Origin: Rubrivivax sp.
GTDB taxonomy: Bacteria; Pseudomonadota; Gammaproteobacteria; Burkholderiales; Burkholderiaceae_C
Direction: 5' to 3'
Assembly: GCA_016719535.1 (NCBI GenBank)
Contig: JADJYX010000042.1
Span: 124,001 to 188,000, forward strand
Length of the DNA stretch: 64,000 nucleotides
The first letter of the stretch is position 1; each line of letters begins with the position of its first letter. This document shows positions 23,675-33,296 of this stretch, one piece after another. A program made the position numbers and the translations under genes. The notes below the pieces were generated by a model. The model was not told where the DNA came from, made no database searches, and saw nothing but the letters and a program-made list of their open reading frames with translations.

Positions 23675-26353
23675 TCAGGCCAGCGACAGCACGATGCGCA
23701 CGCTGTCCTCGCCCGCCTCGGGCGGCATCGACTCGAAGCCCAGCGTGCGCGCCAGCTCGAGCATGCGCCGGTTGTCCGTCAGCACGGTGCCCACCAGGCG
23801 CCGCGTGCCGTGTTCCTTCAGGTGGCGGATCAGCTTGTGCATCAGCACCTCGCCCAGGCCGCCGCCCTTGAGGTCGCTGCGCACGATGATGCCGAATTCG
23901 GCATCGACGTTGTCGGGGTCGATGGCCGCGCGCGCCACCGCCAGGGTTTCTTCCTGCGCGCCTTCGCCCTGGGTGGCGATGTAGGCCAGTTCGCGTTCGT
24001 AGTCCACCTGCGTCAGCCGCGCCAGCTCGGTGCGCTCGATGTTGCGCCGGCTGTAGAAGATGCGCATGCGGATGTCGATCGGCTCCAGCCGCTCGAGGAA
24101 GGCGCGGTGCTGCGCCTCGTCTTCCGGACGGATGGGGCGCAGCACCGTCGGCCGGCCATGCCAGTCGACGGTCTCGACCTGCGCGCTGGGGTAGGGGCGG
24201 ATGGCAAAGTGCGCCGCGCCGCCGGGCGCGGCCGCCGACACGCGCACGCGTGCGTCGAGCGCGATCACGCCGCGTGCATCGGCCAGCAGCGGGTTGATGT
24301 CGATCTCGGCGATGCGCGGCTCGTCGGCCAGCAGCTGCGACAGCGTGGTCAGCGCCTGCACCACGGCGCCGCGGTCGGCCGCCGGCACGTCGCGCCAGCC
24401 GGCCAGCAGCCGCGCGATGCGCGTGCGCTCGATCAGCGCCTCGGCCAGCGGCTCGTTCAGCGGCGGCAGCGCCACCGCGCGGTCGGCCACCACCTCGACC
24501 GCGGTGCCGCCCTGGCCGAACAGGATCACCGGGCCGAACAGCGGGTCGACATGGCTGCCGACGATGAGCTCCAGCGCCTGCGGCCGCCGCACCATGGCCT
24601 GCACCGTGAAGCCCTGCACCACGGCCTGCGGGCGCAACCGCCGCACGCGCCCGAGCATGGCCTCGGCGGCCTGCCGCACCTCGGCCTCGCTCTCCAGCTG
24701 CAGCACCACGCCGCCGACGTCGCTCTTGTGGCTGATGTCGTGCGACAGGATCTTCAGCACCACCGGCCAGCCGATGGCGCGCGCGGCGGCGGCGGCTTCG
24801 GCGGCGTCGGGACCGACCACCTCGGTGGCTGCCACGGGGATGCCGGCGGCCTGCAGCAGCGCCTTGGCCTCGGGCTCGGTCAGCATCTCGCGGCCGTTGC
24901 CCAGCACGGCGGCGATGATCTCGCGCACGCGCGCCAGATCGGGCTCGGCGCGCGCGGTGCGCGCCGGCGGCGCCTGCAGCAGCAGTTCCTGGTTGCGGCG
25001 GTAGGTGGCCAGCATGGCGCAGGCGTGCACCGCCTGCTCCGGCGTGTCGTAGCTGGGGATGCCGGCGGCCTGGAAGACCTGCCGCGCTTCGTCCAGCCCC
25101 GGCCCGCCGAGCCAGCAACTGACCAGCCGGCGCGGTTCGGCGCCGGCCAGCGGCAGCAGCGCGCGCGCGATGTCGGCGCTGGGCACGATGGCCGTGGGGG
25201 CATGCATGAACAGCAGCGTGCCGGTGTCGGGGTCGGCCTGCAGCGCCTGCAGGGTCTGCACATAACGCTCGACCGGAGCGTCACCGATGATGTCCACCGG
25301 GTTGCCGTGCGACCAGTTGGCGGGCAGGAAGGCGTCGAGCGCGGCCATCGTCGCCGGCGGCAGCGGCGCCAGGTCCAGCCCGGCGGCGGCGGCGGCATCG
25401 GCGGCCATCACGCCGGCCCCGCCGCCGTTGGTCAGCAGCGTCAGCCGGTCGAGCGGGGCGGTGTCGCCGGGCGTCGAGCCGCCGCGGTAGTGCGCCAGCG
25501 CTTCGGCGGCGACGAAGAGGTCCTGCAGCGTGTCCACGCGCAGCATGCCGGCACGGCGGATGGCGGCGTCGAAGACGATGTCGGCGCTGGCCAGCGCCCC
25601 GGTGTGCGAGGCCGCGGCCTGCTGCCCCTGCGCCGAGCGCCCGGCCTTGACGACCAGCACCGGCTTGTTGCGCGCCGCGGCGCGTGCCGCCGACATGAAT
25701 TTGCGCGGCGCCTCGATCGATTCGATATACAGCAGGATGGCGCGCGTGCGGGCGTCGCTGGCCAGCCAGTCGAGCATGTCGCCGAAGTCGACGTCGGCAT
25801 GCTCGCCCAGCGAGACGAAGTGCGAGAAGCCGATGCCGCGGCCACGCGCCCAGTCGAGCATGGCCGTCACCAGCGCGCCCGACTGCGACACGAAGGCCAG
25901 CGAGCCGGCCGTGGCCGGCACGTGCGAGAAGCTGGCGTTGAGGCCGATGTGCGGCGCCAGCAGGCCCAGGCAGTTGGGGCCCAGGATGCGCAGCAGGTGG
26001 CGCCGCGCGGCGTCCAGCATGGCCTGCTTGTGCGCCGGCGTGAAGCCGGCGGTCATGACGATGGCCGCGCGCGTGCCCATGGCACCCAGGTCGTCGATCA
26101 GCCCCGGCACGGTGGCCGGCGGCGTGCAGATGACGGCCAGTTCGGGCGTGGTCGGCAGGTCCTGCACGCGCGCCACCACGGGCAGGTCGTCGAGCTGCCG
26201 GTATTTGGGGTTGACGGCCATCAGCGTGCCGCCATAGCTGCCGTGCCGCAGGTTGTGCCAGACCGTGCTGCCCACGCGGGCGGGCCGGTCGGACGCACCG
26301 ATGACGACGACCGATGCGGGGTCGAAGAGGGAATCGAGGTTGCGGATGCTCAT
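23675..26353 (-). CDS. NDP-forming acyl-CoA synthetase fused to GNAT acetyltransferase (Pat-like)
   Basis: An 892-residue multidomain protein. Residues 1-130 are a CoA-binding Rossmann domain (VVVIGASDRPARVGS). About 140-290 are succinyl-CoA-ligase-like, with the conserved His250 in ASHTGALA. About 480-700 are an ATP-grasp domain (GWPVVLKILSHDISHKSDVGG). About 725-890 are a GNAT fold (VRSDLKGGGLGEVLMHKLIRH). This layout is that of the protein acetyltransferase Pat/PatZ family, which acetylates acetyl-CoA synthetase and other lysines using acetyl-CoA. In such fusions the synthetase part is often regulatory. The start at 26353 was chosen at MSIRNLDSLF; a longer start at 26425 overlaps the divergent gene region. 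Confidence 0.9.
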   Translation of the reverse strand: MSIRNLDSLFDPASVVVIGASDRPARVGSTVWHNLRHGSYGGTLMAVNPKYRQLDDLPVVARVQDLPTTPELAVICTPPATVPGLIDDLGAMGTRAAIVMTAGFTPAHKQAMLDAARRHLLRILGPNCLGLLAPHIGLNASFSHVPATAGSLAFVSQSGALVTAMLDWARGRGIGFSHFVSLGEHADVDFGDMLDWLASDARTRAILLYIESIEAPRKFMSAARAAARNKPVLVVKAGRSAQGQQAAASHTGALASADIVFDAAIRRAGMLRVDTLQDLFVAAEALAHYRGGSTPGDTAPLDRLTLLTNGGGAGVMAADAAAAAGLDLAPLPPATMAALDAFLPANWSHGNPVDIIGDAPVERYVQTLQALQADPDTGTLLFMHAPTAIVPSADIARALLPLAGAEPRRLVSCWLGGPGLDEARQVFQAAGIPSYDTPEQAVHACAMLATYRRNQELLLQAPPARTARAEPDLARVREIIAAVLGNGREMLTEPEAKALLQAAGIPVAATEVVGPDAAEAAAAARAIGWPVVLKILSHDISHKSDVGGVVLQLESEAEVRQAAEAMLGRVRRLRPQAVVQGFTVQAMVRRPQALELIVGSHVDPLFGPVILFGQGGTAVEVVADRAVALPPLNEPLAEALIERTRIARLLAGWRDVPAADRGAVVQALTTLSQLLADEPRIAEIDINPLLADARGVIALDARVRVSAAAPGGAAHFAIRPYPSAQVETVDWHGRPTVLRPIRPEDEAQHRAFLERLEPIDIRMRIFYSRRNIERTELARLTQVDYERELAYIATQGEGAQEETLAVARAAIDPDNVDAEFGIIVRSDLKGGGLGEVLMHKLIRHLKEHGTRRLVGTVLTDNRRMLELARTLGFESMPPEAGEDSVRIVLSLA

Positions 26354-26459
26354 GCCGCCATCATGCACGGCTTGCGTGGCAGCACGCTGACGGTGCGCAA
26401 GCCCCGCGGGCCGCAGGCAAGGCATGATGGCGCTTCACACCACGGATGGCGGAGTTGCC

Positions 26460-26903
26460 ATGAAGATGCTGCTGGCGGTCGACGGCTCGGCCCCGTCCCT
26501 GCGCGCCGTGCGCTGGGCGCTGGACCTGGCGGGACAGGGGCTGGGCGCCGACTTCGTGCTCGTCAACGTGCAGGAGCCGGCCTCGCTGTACGAGGTGGTG
26601 ACGGCGCACGATGCCGAGGTCATCGAGCAGGTGCGCGGCGCCGCCGGTGCCGACCTCCTGCGCGCGGCCGAGGCGCTGCTCGAGGCCGCCGGCATCGGCT
26701 TCGAAAGCGAGGTCGCCGGTGGCGCGCCCGAGCACCTGATCGTCGAGCTGGCCGAAAACTACGGCTGCGATCTCATCGTGCTGGGGGCACGCGGCGCCGG
26801 CGACCCCGAGGCCGGCGGCCTGGGCTCGGTGGCGCAGGGTGTGCTGGACAGCGCGACGCTGCCGGTCACCGTGGTGCGCGCGAGCGACGAAACGCCCGCC
26901 TGA
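26460..26903 (+). CDS. Universal stress protein UspA family
   Basis: A 147-residue single-domain Usp protein. The N-terminal MKMLLAVDGSAPSLRAVRWA contains the family's DGS motif. The C-terminal GARGAGDPEAGGLGSVAQ fits the ATP-binding G-x2-G-x9-GS pattern, and LPVTVVRA ends the fold. Such proteins promote survival under stress and bind ATP. The gene is divergent from the Pat-like gene, with 106 bases between starts. The start at 26460 was chosen at the conserved MKMLLAVDGS. Confidence 0.93.
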   Translation: MKMLLAVDGSAPSLRAVRWALDLAGQGLGADFVLVNVQEPASLYEVVTAHDAEVIEQVRGAAGADLLRAAEALLEAAGIGFESEVAGGAPEHLIVELAENYGCDLIVLGARGAGDPEAGGLGSVAQGVLDSATLPVTVVRASDETPA

Positions 26904-27009
26904 GCGGCAAATGTTGGCACCCGGCGCGCTGCGCGCGGGCTGCCGGCCAGGCCCGGCGCCATCATCGGCGATGACGAGGCGCCCCGAGCCCGATGCGAGA
27001 ACACCCGAC

Positions 27010-27588
27010 ATGCCCACACCCCGTACTGCCGCCTGGCGCCTGGTCCTCCTCGGGGCGCTGTGCGCGCCGCTGCCGCTGCTGGCGGCCACCTACAAATGCA
27101 CCGTCGACGGCAAGGTCGTCTACCAGCAGGCGCCCTGCGGGCCCGGTGCCGAGGGCGAAGCCATGCGCATCCAGTCGGGGCCGACGGGCGGCGGCGGGAG
27201 CTACTCGGGCTCCGACGCCGCCAGGATGCGCCAGCAGCTGGCGCGTGAAGGCCCGCGGCTGGCCTTTGACGCCTTCGAGCGGCTGAAGACCGGCCGCATC
27301 GACGAATATGTGGCCCACCTGTGCCCGCGCGAGCGGCAGAGCTTTTCCAACCCGACGATCAAGGGCTCGCTCAAGGCCGAGGGCGCCCGCATGGCCGCCG
27401 ACAAGGTCGAGATGGCGCGGCAGCCGGCCGATACCGGCATCGACGCACTGACCTTCTACGCCTACCACAACCCCTTCGGCGCCTCGGACGGCAGGACGCC
27501 GCCGAAGAGGGTCCGCGTCAACGCCGCCTTCGGCCGTGACCTCGGCCAGCTGTGCCTGCGCGCGATGTCGTTCTGGTCGGGCTCTTGA
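27010..27588 (+). CDS. Exported protein with DUF4124-like N-terminus
   Basis: A 192-residue protein. The signal peptide (LVLLGALCAPLPLLAA) is followed by a short domain, TYKCTVDGKVVYQQAPCG, typical of DUF4124, with a cysteine pair likely to form a disulfide in the periplasm. The remainder (about 75-190) is a helical region of unknown fold. Function unknown. Its stop overlaps the next reading frame, so it is probably the first of a three-gene unit of envelope proteins (27010-28846). Confidence 0.75.
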   Translation: MPTPRTAAWRLVLLGALCAPLPLLAATYKCTVDGKVVYQQAPCGPGAEGEAMRIQSGPTGGGGSYSGSDAARMRQQLAREGPRLAFDAFERLKTGRIDEYVAHLCPRERQSFSNPTIKGSLKAEGARMAADKVEMARQPADTGIDALTFYAYHNPFGASDGRTPPKRVRVNAAFGRDLGQLCLRAMSFWSGS

Positions 27589-28154
27589 GCGGGCGCGTGC
27601 CGCCGGCGCTGCTGGCGGTGGCGCTGGCGCTGCTGGCCACGGGCTGCAGCCAGAAGCCGACCGAGGACATGCGTGTGCGCCTGGACGGCGCCTATCTGGT
27701 GATCGAGAACCGCACCGGCGCCGACATCCACCACCAGTTCACCCCTTCGCCGATGGGGCAGGCCTACGTCCCGGCCAGCCTGCCGGGCAACCGGCTGGAG
27801 AACGGCCGCTTCAAGCGCTGGCGCATCGCACCCTCGCAGCGCGGCCAGGCCGTCGAGCTGCACTGGTGGCGGCCCGGCGGGGCGATCGACGCATCCGGCA
27901 TCCGCGGCCCCGACAGAGTGCGCAAGATTGCCATTATGCTGAACGACCCCGACCCGCTGCCGCTGGACGAAGTGGCGGTGCGCGCCTGCATCGCCGCCCA
28001 TCGGGCCCAGCCCCGCATGCGCCCGGATCTCGAGGCGTTCTGCATGGCCGAGGCCGAACGCTGCCTGAATACCGACGGCGGCCTGTGCGCGGCGATGGTT
28101 CACGGCTGGCGCAAGGTGCTGGACGAAGCGCAGTCGCGCGCGGCGCGCCAATGA
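27585..28154 (+). CDS. Hypothetical lipoprotein
   Basis: A 189-residue protein if started at the TTG overlapping the previous stop (TTGA); a GTG at 27597 is an alternative. A hydrophobic leader ends in the lipobox LLATGC. The mature part contains YLVIENRTGADIHH, a beta-rich segment, then a cysteine-containing C-terminal helix pair (AEAERCLNTDGGLCAAMV). No family is recognised. Overlaps with genes on both sides suggest translational coupling. Confidence 0.65.
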   Translation: MSGRVPPALLAVALALLATGCSQKPTEDMRVRLDGAYLVIENRTGADIHHQFTPSPMGQAYVPASLPGNRLENGRFKRWRIAPSQRGQAVELHWWRPGGAIDASGIRGPDRVRKIAIMLNDPDPLPLDEVAVRACIAAHRAQPRMRPDLEAFCMAEAERCLNTDGGLCAAMVHGWRKVLDEAQSRAARQ

Positions 28155-28846
28155 ACCGCCGGCGCAGCCTGGGGGCGATCGCGGCGCTGCCCGTCGCGGC
28201 CGGTGCCGCCGATGCGCCGCTGGTCGAGGAGACGCGGACGATCGATGCCTTCCCCATCGTCGGCCGGTCGCTGGAGCCCGGCGCGCAGGCGGTGCGCGGC
28301 ATCGAGTTTCTGCCGCGGCGCGATGCCGGTCCGCTGTGGATCCTGCTCGACATCGTCGCGCTGCGCGACGGCAGCGGGCGCGACGAGATGGTCTTCGAGC
28401 TGTCCTTGCTGGACATGCCGATGCAGCCCACCGACACCGTGCAGATCGTCAAGGGATCGCGCATGGCCAGGCCCGACGCAGCCCGCTGGCCGCGCGACGA
28501 GCGCGGCAACCTGACCTCGCCGTCGCGCGGTGCCCTGCCCGCTGCGGAGCACGACGCGCTGGCGGCCGGCCTGGCCGCGGATCAGGTGCGGCGCGTGGTC
28601 GTGATCCGCGAAGTGGCGATCCAGCGGCCCGCGCTCACCCGCTTCGGTCTGCAGGTCACGCGCCTGCAGGGGCTGCGGCCCTTGCGCGTGGAGGTGCAGC
28701 TGGGGCAGGGCCCGGTGCCGCGCGAAGCACGGGCCTACGCCGACGGCGTCAATGGCACGGGGTTGAAGCGTTATGCCAACGAGGCGGCAATGATCGGCTC
28801 CGGCGTGCTGCTGGGTGCCCTGGCGATCTGGCGCCTGCGGCGCTGA
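28151..28846 (+). CDS. Hypothetical exported protein with C-terminal membrane segment
   Basis: A 231-residue protein with a short leader, MNRRRSLGAIAALPVAAGAA, and a single hydrophobic segment at the end (MIGSGVLLGALAIWRLRR). The middle is beta-rich with no recognised domain. It overlaps the lipoprotein gene by four bases (ATGA). The pairing suggests a periplasmic complex, but nothing in the sequence identifies it. Confidence 0.65.
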   Translation: MNRRRSLGAIAALPVAAGAADAPLVEETRTIDAFPIVGRSLEPGAQAVRGIEFLPRRDAGPLWILLDIVALRDGSGRDEMVFELSLLDMPMQPTDTVQIVKGSRMARPDAARWPRDERGNLTSPSRGALPAAEHDALAAGLAADQVRRVVVIREVAIQRPALTRFGLQVTRLQGLRPLRVEVQLGQGPVPREARAYADGVNGTGLKRYANEAAMIGSGVLLGALAIWRLRR

Positions 28847-28918
28847 TCCCTGCCGCGCGCCGGGCGCCGGCGGCGGCACGCCCAGCGGCTACAGTTGCGC
28901 CCTTGCCCCGAGACCCAC

Positions 28919-31600
28919 ATGCCTTCCAAGACCCGTTCCGCCCGCCCGCAGGCGGCCCCTTCGCCGCCCGCCCGCCAGCGCACGCGCCGCGCGCCAGCGA
29001 CCGCTGCCGACGCAAGCGCGCCTGACGTCACGCCCGACCTCACGCCCGACGCCGCGCCCGCTGCCGCCGCGCCGGCCGACGTGCCCGCGGCCAAGCCGCG
29101 AGGCAAGGCCAGGGCCGCGGCGACGACGCCGCCGCCAGCCGCCGGGAAGACCCGCAGCCCGCGCGCGCGTGCCGCGGTGGCGCAAGCCGCCGAGGCACCC
29201 GCTGCCGACGCGGCCGAGGTGCCTGCACCTGCGCCGGCCGCCGTGGCCGAAGCCCAGGGCGCGGCCGATGCCGCCGAGCGCCCCACGCGGCGCGGCGGCC
29301 GTTCGCGCCGTGCGGCGCCGCCGGTCAGCGGATCGGCGGCCCAATCTGCCGCCCAATCCACGGCCCAATCCGCGGCCCAGCCCGCGGCCGATGCTCCGGC
29401 CCCGGCGATGGTCGAGCCGCCTGCCGAGCCCGCTGTGGCGCCGGATGGAAAACCGGCGGCCGAGGCCCCCGAGTCCACCGCGGCGCCCGTCGCCGAGCGC
29501 GCGCCTTCGCGGCGGTCGCGGGGTCGCCGCGGCGAAGGTGGCGACCGCGGTGATCGTGCCGCGCGCGGTGACCGTGCCGCGCGCGACGCCGCCGTGCCCG
29601 CAGCGCCCATCCCGCCGGTGCCGCCGGCCGCCCCGCGCGGCCCGGTGGCCGAGATCGAGTCCCCCGCCGATGGCGCGCTGTTCGGTCGTTATGCCGTGCG
29701 CGTGCCGGGCGAGGAGGCGGCCGAGGTCTGGCTGCGTTCGCCGCACCCCGGCACCGCGGTCTGCACCTGCCTGGACTTTGCGCTGTCGGAACATGCCGAC
29801 TGCCCGCATGTGCAGGCCTTGTGGTCGCACCTGCAGGCCGACGCCGATCGTGCCGCCGCCTTCGCGCGCGGCCCGCAGGCCGTGGGCAGCCGCATCGCGG
29901 TGCTGCACGGTGCGCGCCGGCGCCTGCTGTGGCTGCCGGGCACCGAATGCACGGCGTCGCTGAACGACCTGGCCGAGCAGCTGTTGGGCGTGCCGCCCGA
30001 CGAGCTGGACGACCAGGCGCTGCCGCGCCTGCTGCGCGCTGCGCGCGAAGCCGGGCACGAGCTGCAGGTCGACGAGGCCGCCTGGGCGCATCTGGCCGCG
30101 GCGCGCGACGCGCGCTGGCGCGTGCACCGGCTGGAAACGCTGTTCCCGCAGGGCCCGGCCAGTTCCGACCTGCAGGTCCTGGGCACCACCGCGGCTGCGC
30201 CGCTGCTGCCGCTGCAGGTCGAGGGCGCGCTGTTTGCCGTCTGTGCCGGGCGCTGCATCCTGGGCGATGCACCCGAGCTGCAGCCGATGCAGCAGGCGCT
30301 CGCCGCCGCCTTGCTGATGCAGCGCCATTTCGGGCTCGAGCGCGTGCTGCTGCTGGCGCCGGGCGAGGTGCTCGACCGCTGGCGCCGCGCGCTGCCGGCC
30401 GACGCCAGCGGCTGGAACCTGACCTCGATCGACAGCGTGGCCACCGACATCGAGCTGCACCGCTCGCTGTCGCCCGACCTGGTGATCGTGCAGGAGGCCG
30501 ACGAAGGCGGCCTGTGGGTCGACGCCGACCGCGCCGCGGCGCTGCTGCGCCTGCACAGCCCGCATGCGCTGGTGCTGCCGGCGGCGGGCTGGCTGCAGCG
30601 CCCGGCCGAGTTGCCGCTGCGCGTGGCCTTCGTCGATGCCGAACGCCTGGGCGGCTACGACGCCTTGCTGCAGGCCCATGGCGAGCGCGACGAGAACGGC
30701 GAACTCTGCGGCCTGCACGACCTCGACGGGGTGCGCGATACGCTGGCGCCGATGCTGCTGGCGCGCACGCTGGACGAGGTGCGCGGCCAGCTGCCCGAGC
30801 GCATCGACCGCGTGCGCCGCGTGCCGCTGCCCGCCGCCGCGCGGCCGGCCCACGCCGCGCAGGCCGAGGCTTTGGCCGCCACCGTGCTGCGCTGGCAGCG
30901 CCTGGGCTGGCTGCCGGATGGCGGGCAGCGCCGCCTGATCGACCAGGTGCAGGCCTTGCGCCGCCTGTGTGCAGGCGATGGGGCGCCTGCGGTGGCCGAA
31001 GCCAAGGCCGACGCGATCCGCGCGCTGCTGGATGGTGGCGATGCGCCGGTGGCCAAGGCGGTGGTCTTCGGCCAGTGGCCGGCGGCGCTGCAGGCGGTGC
31101 AGGCGCAGCTGGCCGCGGCCGGCATCGGCGCCGCCGCCTGGCGCGCCGCCGACCCCGAGGCCGCGCGCCAGGCTGCCGTGCAGCGCTTCCAGTCCGACCC
31201 CGCCTGCCGCGTGCTGCTGGTGGCCGAGCCCGGCAGTGGCGCGCTGGAATTGCGCTGCCCCGGCGCGCAGGTGATCCACCTCGACCGCCCGTGGAACCCG
31301 CGCCTGCTGTCGCGCCGCTTCGGCCGCGTGCACCGCCGCGGCAAGGCGCAGCTGGTGCCTGTGACGCAGCTGCTGCTGGAAGGCAGCTTCGAGGGCGCCG
31401 TCTTCGGTGTGCTGGCCGAGCGCCGCGAACCGCCGGTGGCCGACCTGCTGGACGCCAACGCCGGCGAGGGCTTCGTGCAGGGCGAGGCCTGCATGCAGTG
31501 GCTGGCCGACCTGGCGGCGGTGCTGCAGGCTTGCGGGCACGCCACGGGTCACGCCACGGGCCCCGACGCAACCGCCGGCGCGGGGGCCGCCGCGGCCTGA
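28919..31600 (+). CDS. SWIM-domain SNF2-like protein with decayed ATPase motifs
   Basis: An 893-residue protein. Residues 1-240 are low-complexity Ala/Pro/Arg, basic and probably disordered. Residues 282-297 form a SWIM zinc motif (CTC then CPH). Residues about 430-830 have SNF2 helicase architecture, but the nucleotide site is lost: where SNF2 proteins have a GLGKT loop this reads ILGDAPELQPMQQAL (447-461), and the DEAH box is replaced by QEAD (525-528). The C-terminal lobe keeps motif VI, LDRPWNPRLLSRRFGRVHRRGK (788-809, quoted here only in key positions Arg800, Arg803 and Arg806). It is followed after 13 bases by an ATP-dependent DNA ligase. Likely a non-hydrolysing DNA-binding scaffold; role unknown. 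Confidence 0.8.
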   Translation: MPSKTRSARPQAAPSPPARQRTRRAPATAADASAPDVTPDLTPDAAPAAAAPADVPAAKPRGKARAAATTPPPAAGKTRSPRARAAVAQAAEAPAADAAEVPAPAPAAVAEAQGAADAAERPTRRGGRSRRAAPPVSGSAAQSAAQSTAQSAAQPAADAPAPAMVEPPAEPAVAPDGKPAAEAPESTAAPVAERAPSRRSRGRRGEGGDRGDRAARGDRAARDAAVPAAPIPPVPPAAPRGPVAEIESPADGALFGRYAVRVPGEEAAEVWLRSPHPGTAVCTCLDFALSEHADCPHVQALWSHLQADADRAAAFARGPQAVGSRIAVLHGARRRLLWLPGTECTASLNDLAEQLLGVPPDELDDQALPRLLRAAREAGHELQVDEAAWAHLAAARDARWRVHRLETLFPQGPASSDLQVLGTTAAAPLLPLQVEGALFAVCAGRCILGDAPELQPMQQALAAALLMQRHFGLERVLLLAPGEVLDRWRRALPADASGWNLTSIDSVATDIELHRSLSPDLVIVQEADEGGLWVDADRAAALLRLHSPHALVLPAAGWLQRPAELPLRVAFVDAERLGGYDALLQAHGERDENGELCGLHDLDGVRDTLAPMLLARTLDEVRGQLPERIDRVRRVPLPAAARPAHAAQAEALAATVLRWQRLGWLPDGGQRRLIDQVQALRRLCAGDGAPAVAEAKADAIRALLDGGDAPVAKAVVFGQWPAALQAVQAQLAAAGIGAAAWRAADPEAARQAAVQRFQSDPACRVLLVAEPGSGALELRCPGAQVIHLDRPWNPRLLSRRFGRVHRRGKAQLVPVTQLLLEGSFEGAVFGVLAERREPPVADLLDANAGEGFVQGEACMQWLADLAAVLQACGHATGHATGPDATAGAGAAAA

Positions 31601-31613
31601 CGACGCGCCGGCG

Positions 31614-33296
31614 ATGCGCCGCTTCGCCGCGCTGTTCGAGGCGCTGGACGCCAGCACCGCCACCGGCGACAAGGTCGACGCGCTGTGCGGCTACTTCGCG
31701 CAGGCGCCGGCGGCCGACGCCGCCTGGGCCGTCTATTTTCTGGCCGGCGGCAAGCCGCGCCAGGTGGTGCCCAGCGCGCTGCTGCGCGCCACCGCCTGCG
31801 CGCAGGCCGGCATCGACGACTGGCTGTTCGACGAGTGCTACCAGGCCGTGGGCGACCTGGCCGAGACCATCGCCCATGTGCTGCCGCCACCGGCCCGGCG
31901 CAGCGACCAGGGCCTGGCGCATTGGGTCGAGGAGCGTGTGCTGCCGTTGCGCGGCCTGGCCCCCGACGAGCAGGCGGCGCGGCTGCGCCAGGCCTTCGAC
32001 GAGCTCGACAGCGCCGAGCGTTTCCTGCTCGTCAAGCTGATCGGCGGCGGCTTTCGCGTCGGCGTCAGCAAGCTGCTGGTGCAGCGCGCGCTGGCGCTGC
32101 ATGCCGGCGTCGACCCCAAGCTGATGGCGCAGCGCCTGATGGGCTGGACCGATGCGCGCGCCAGCGTCAGTGCCGCGCGCTGGCAGCAGCTGGTGTCCGA
32201 TCGCCCCGATGCCGCCGCCGATGCCGGCCAGCCCTACCCCTTCTTCCTGGCGCACCCGCTGCAGGCCGAGCCGGCCACGCTGGGCGCCGTGAGCGACTGG
32301 CTGGCCGAGTGGAAATACGACGGTATCCGCGCGCAGCTGGTGCGGCGCGCCGGTGGCTGCTGGATCTGGTCGCGCGGCGAAGAGCTGGTGACCGAGCGCT
32401 TCCCCGAGATCGTGGCCGAAGCCCGCAGCCTGCCCGAGGGCACGGTGCTCGACGGCGAGGTGCTGGTCTGGCGCGAGGGCGAGTCCGCGCCCGCACCCTT
32501 CCAGCGGCTGCAGCAGCGCATCGGCCGCAAGACGCTGACGAAGAAGGTGCTGGCCGACGCGCCCGTGGTCTTCATCGCCTACGACCTGCTGGAAGCCGAC
32601 GGCGAGGACCTGCGCGGGCAACCTCAGCACCAGCGCCGCGCGCGGCTGCAGGCCCTGCTGCAAGGCCAGCCGCTGCGGCTGTCGCCGCTCGTGCCGGCCA
32701 ACGACTGGCACGACTGGGTGGCGCAGCGCGCACGCGCTCGCGAGAAGGGCGTGGAGGGCCTGATGCTCAAGCACCGCGACGCGCGCTACGGCAGCGGCCG
32801 CACCAAGGCCGACGGCACCTGGTGGAAGTGGAAGGTCGACCCGCTGACGGTCGATGGTGTGCTGATCTATGCCCAGGCCGGCCACGGCCGCCGCGCCGGC
32901 GTCTATACCGACTACACCTTCGCGGTGTGGAGCCGCCCGCCGCGGGATGCCGACGAGGCGCGCGCGGTGGTCGAGGCCATCGCCGCGCGCCGCCCGCCCG
33001 CGCCCGGTGCGCTGCAGCTGGTGGCCTTCGCCAAGGCCTATTCGGGCCTGACCGATGCCGAGTTCGCGCAGGTCGACCGGATCATCCGCGCGCACACGCT
33101 GGAAAAATTCGGCCCCGTGCGCAGCGTACGCCCGACGCTGGTCTTCGAGCTCGGCTTCGAGGGCATCAACCGCAGTCCGCGGCACAAGAGCGGCATCGCG
33201 GTGCGCTTCCCGCGCATGCTGCGCATCCGCCACGACAAGCCGCTGCACGAGGCCGACAGCCTGCCGACGCTGCAGGCGCTGGTCGACGGCGCGTGA
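31614..33296 (+). CDS. ATP-dependent DNA ligase
   Basis: A 560-residue ligase. Residues 1-200 are an N-terminal DNA-binding domain. The adenylation domain carries motif I, EWKYDGIRAQ, with Lys234 as the AMP-accepting lysine, then LDGEVLVW, FIAYDLLEADGEDL, VEGLMLKH and the motif V region WWKWK. A C-terminal OB-fold ends in FELGFEGINRSPRHKSGIA. It seals nicks with ATP. Ligases of this size are linked with accessory repair modules (exonuclease, helicase) in proteobacteria; here the partner is the degenerate SNF2 gene 13 bases upstream. The last 30 codons and stop lie in the first unit of a 152-bp tandem repeat. Confidence 0.93.
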   Translation: MRRFAALFEALDASTATGDKVDALCGYFAQAPAADAAWAVYFLAGGKPRQVVPSALLRATACAQAGIDDWLFDECYQAVGDLAETIAHVLPPPARRSDQGLAHWVEERVLPLRGLAPDEQAARLRQAFDELDSAERFLLVKLIGGGFRVGVSKLLVQRALALHAGVDPKLMAQRLMGWTDARASVSAARWQQLVSDRPDAAADAGQPYPFFLAHPLQAEPATLGAVSDWLAEWKYDGIRAQLVRRAGGCWIWSRGEELVTERFPEIVAEARSLPEGTVLDGEVLVWREGESAPAPFQRLQQRIGRKTLTKKVLADAPVVFIAYDLLEADGEDLRGQPQHQRRARLQALLQGQPLRLSPLVPANDWHDWVAQRARAREKGVEGLMLKHRDARYGSGRTKADGTWWKWKVDPLTVDGVLIYAQAGHGRRAGVYTDYTFAVWSRPPRDADEARAVVEAIAARRPPAPGALQLVAFAKAYSGLTDAEFAQVDRIIRAHTLEKFGPVRSVRPTLVFELGFEGINRSPRHKSGIAVRFPRMLRIRHDKPLHEADSLPTLQALVDGA

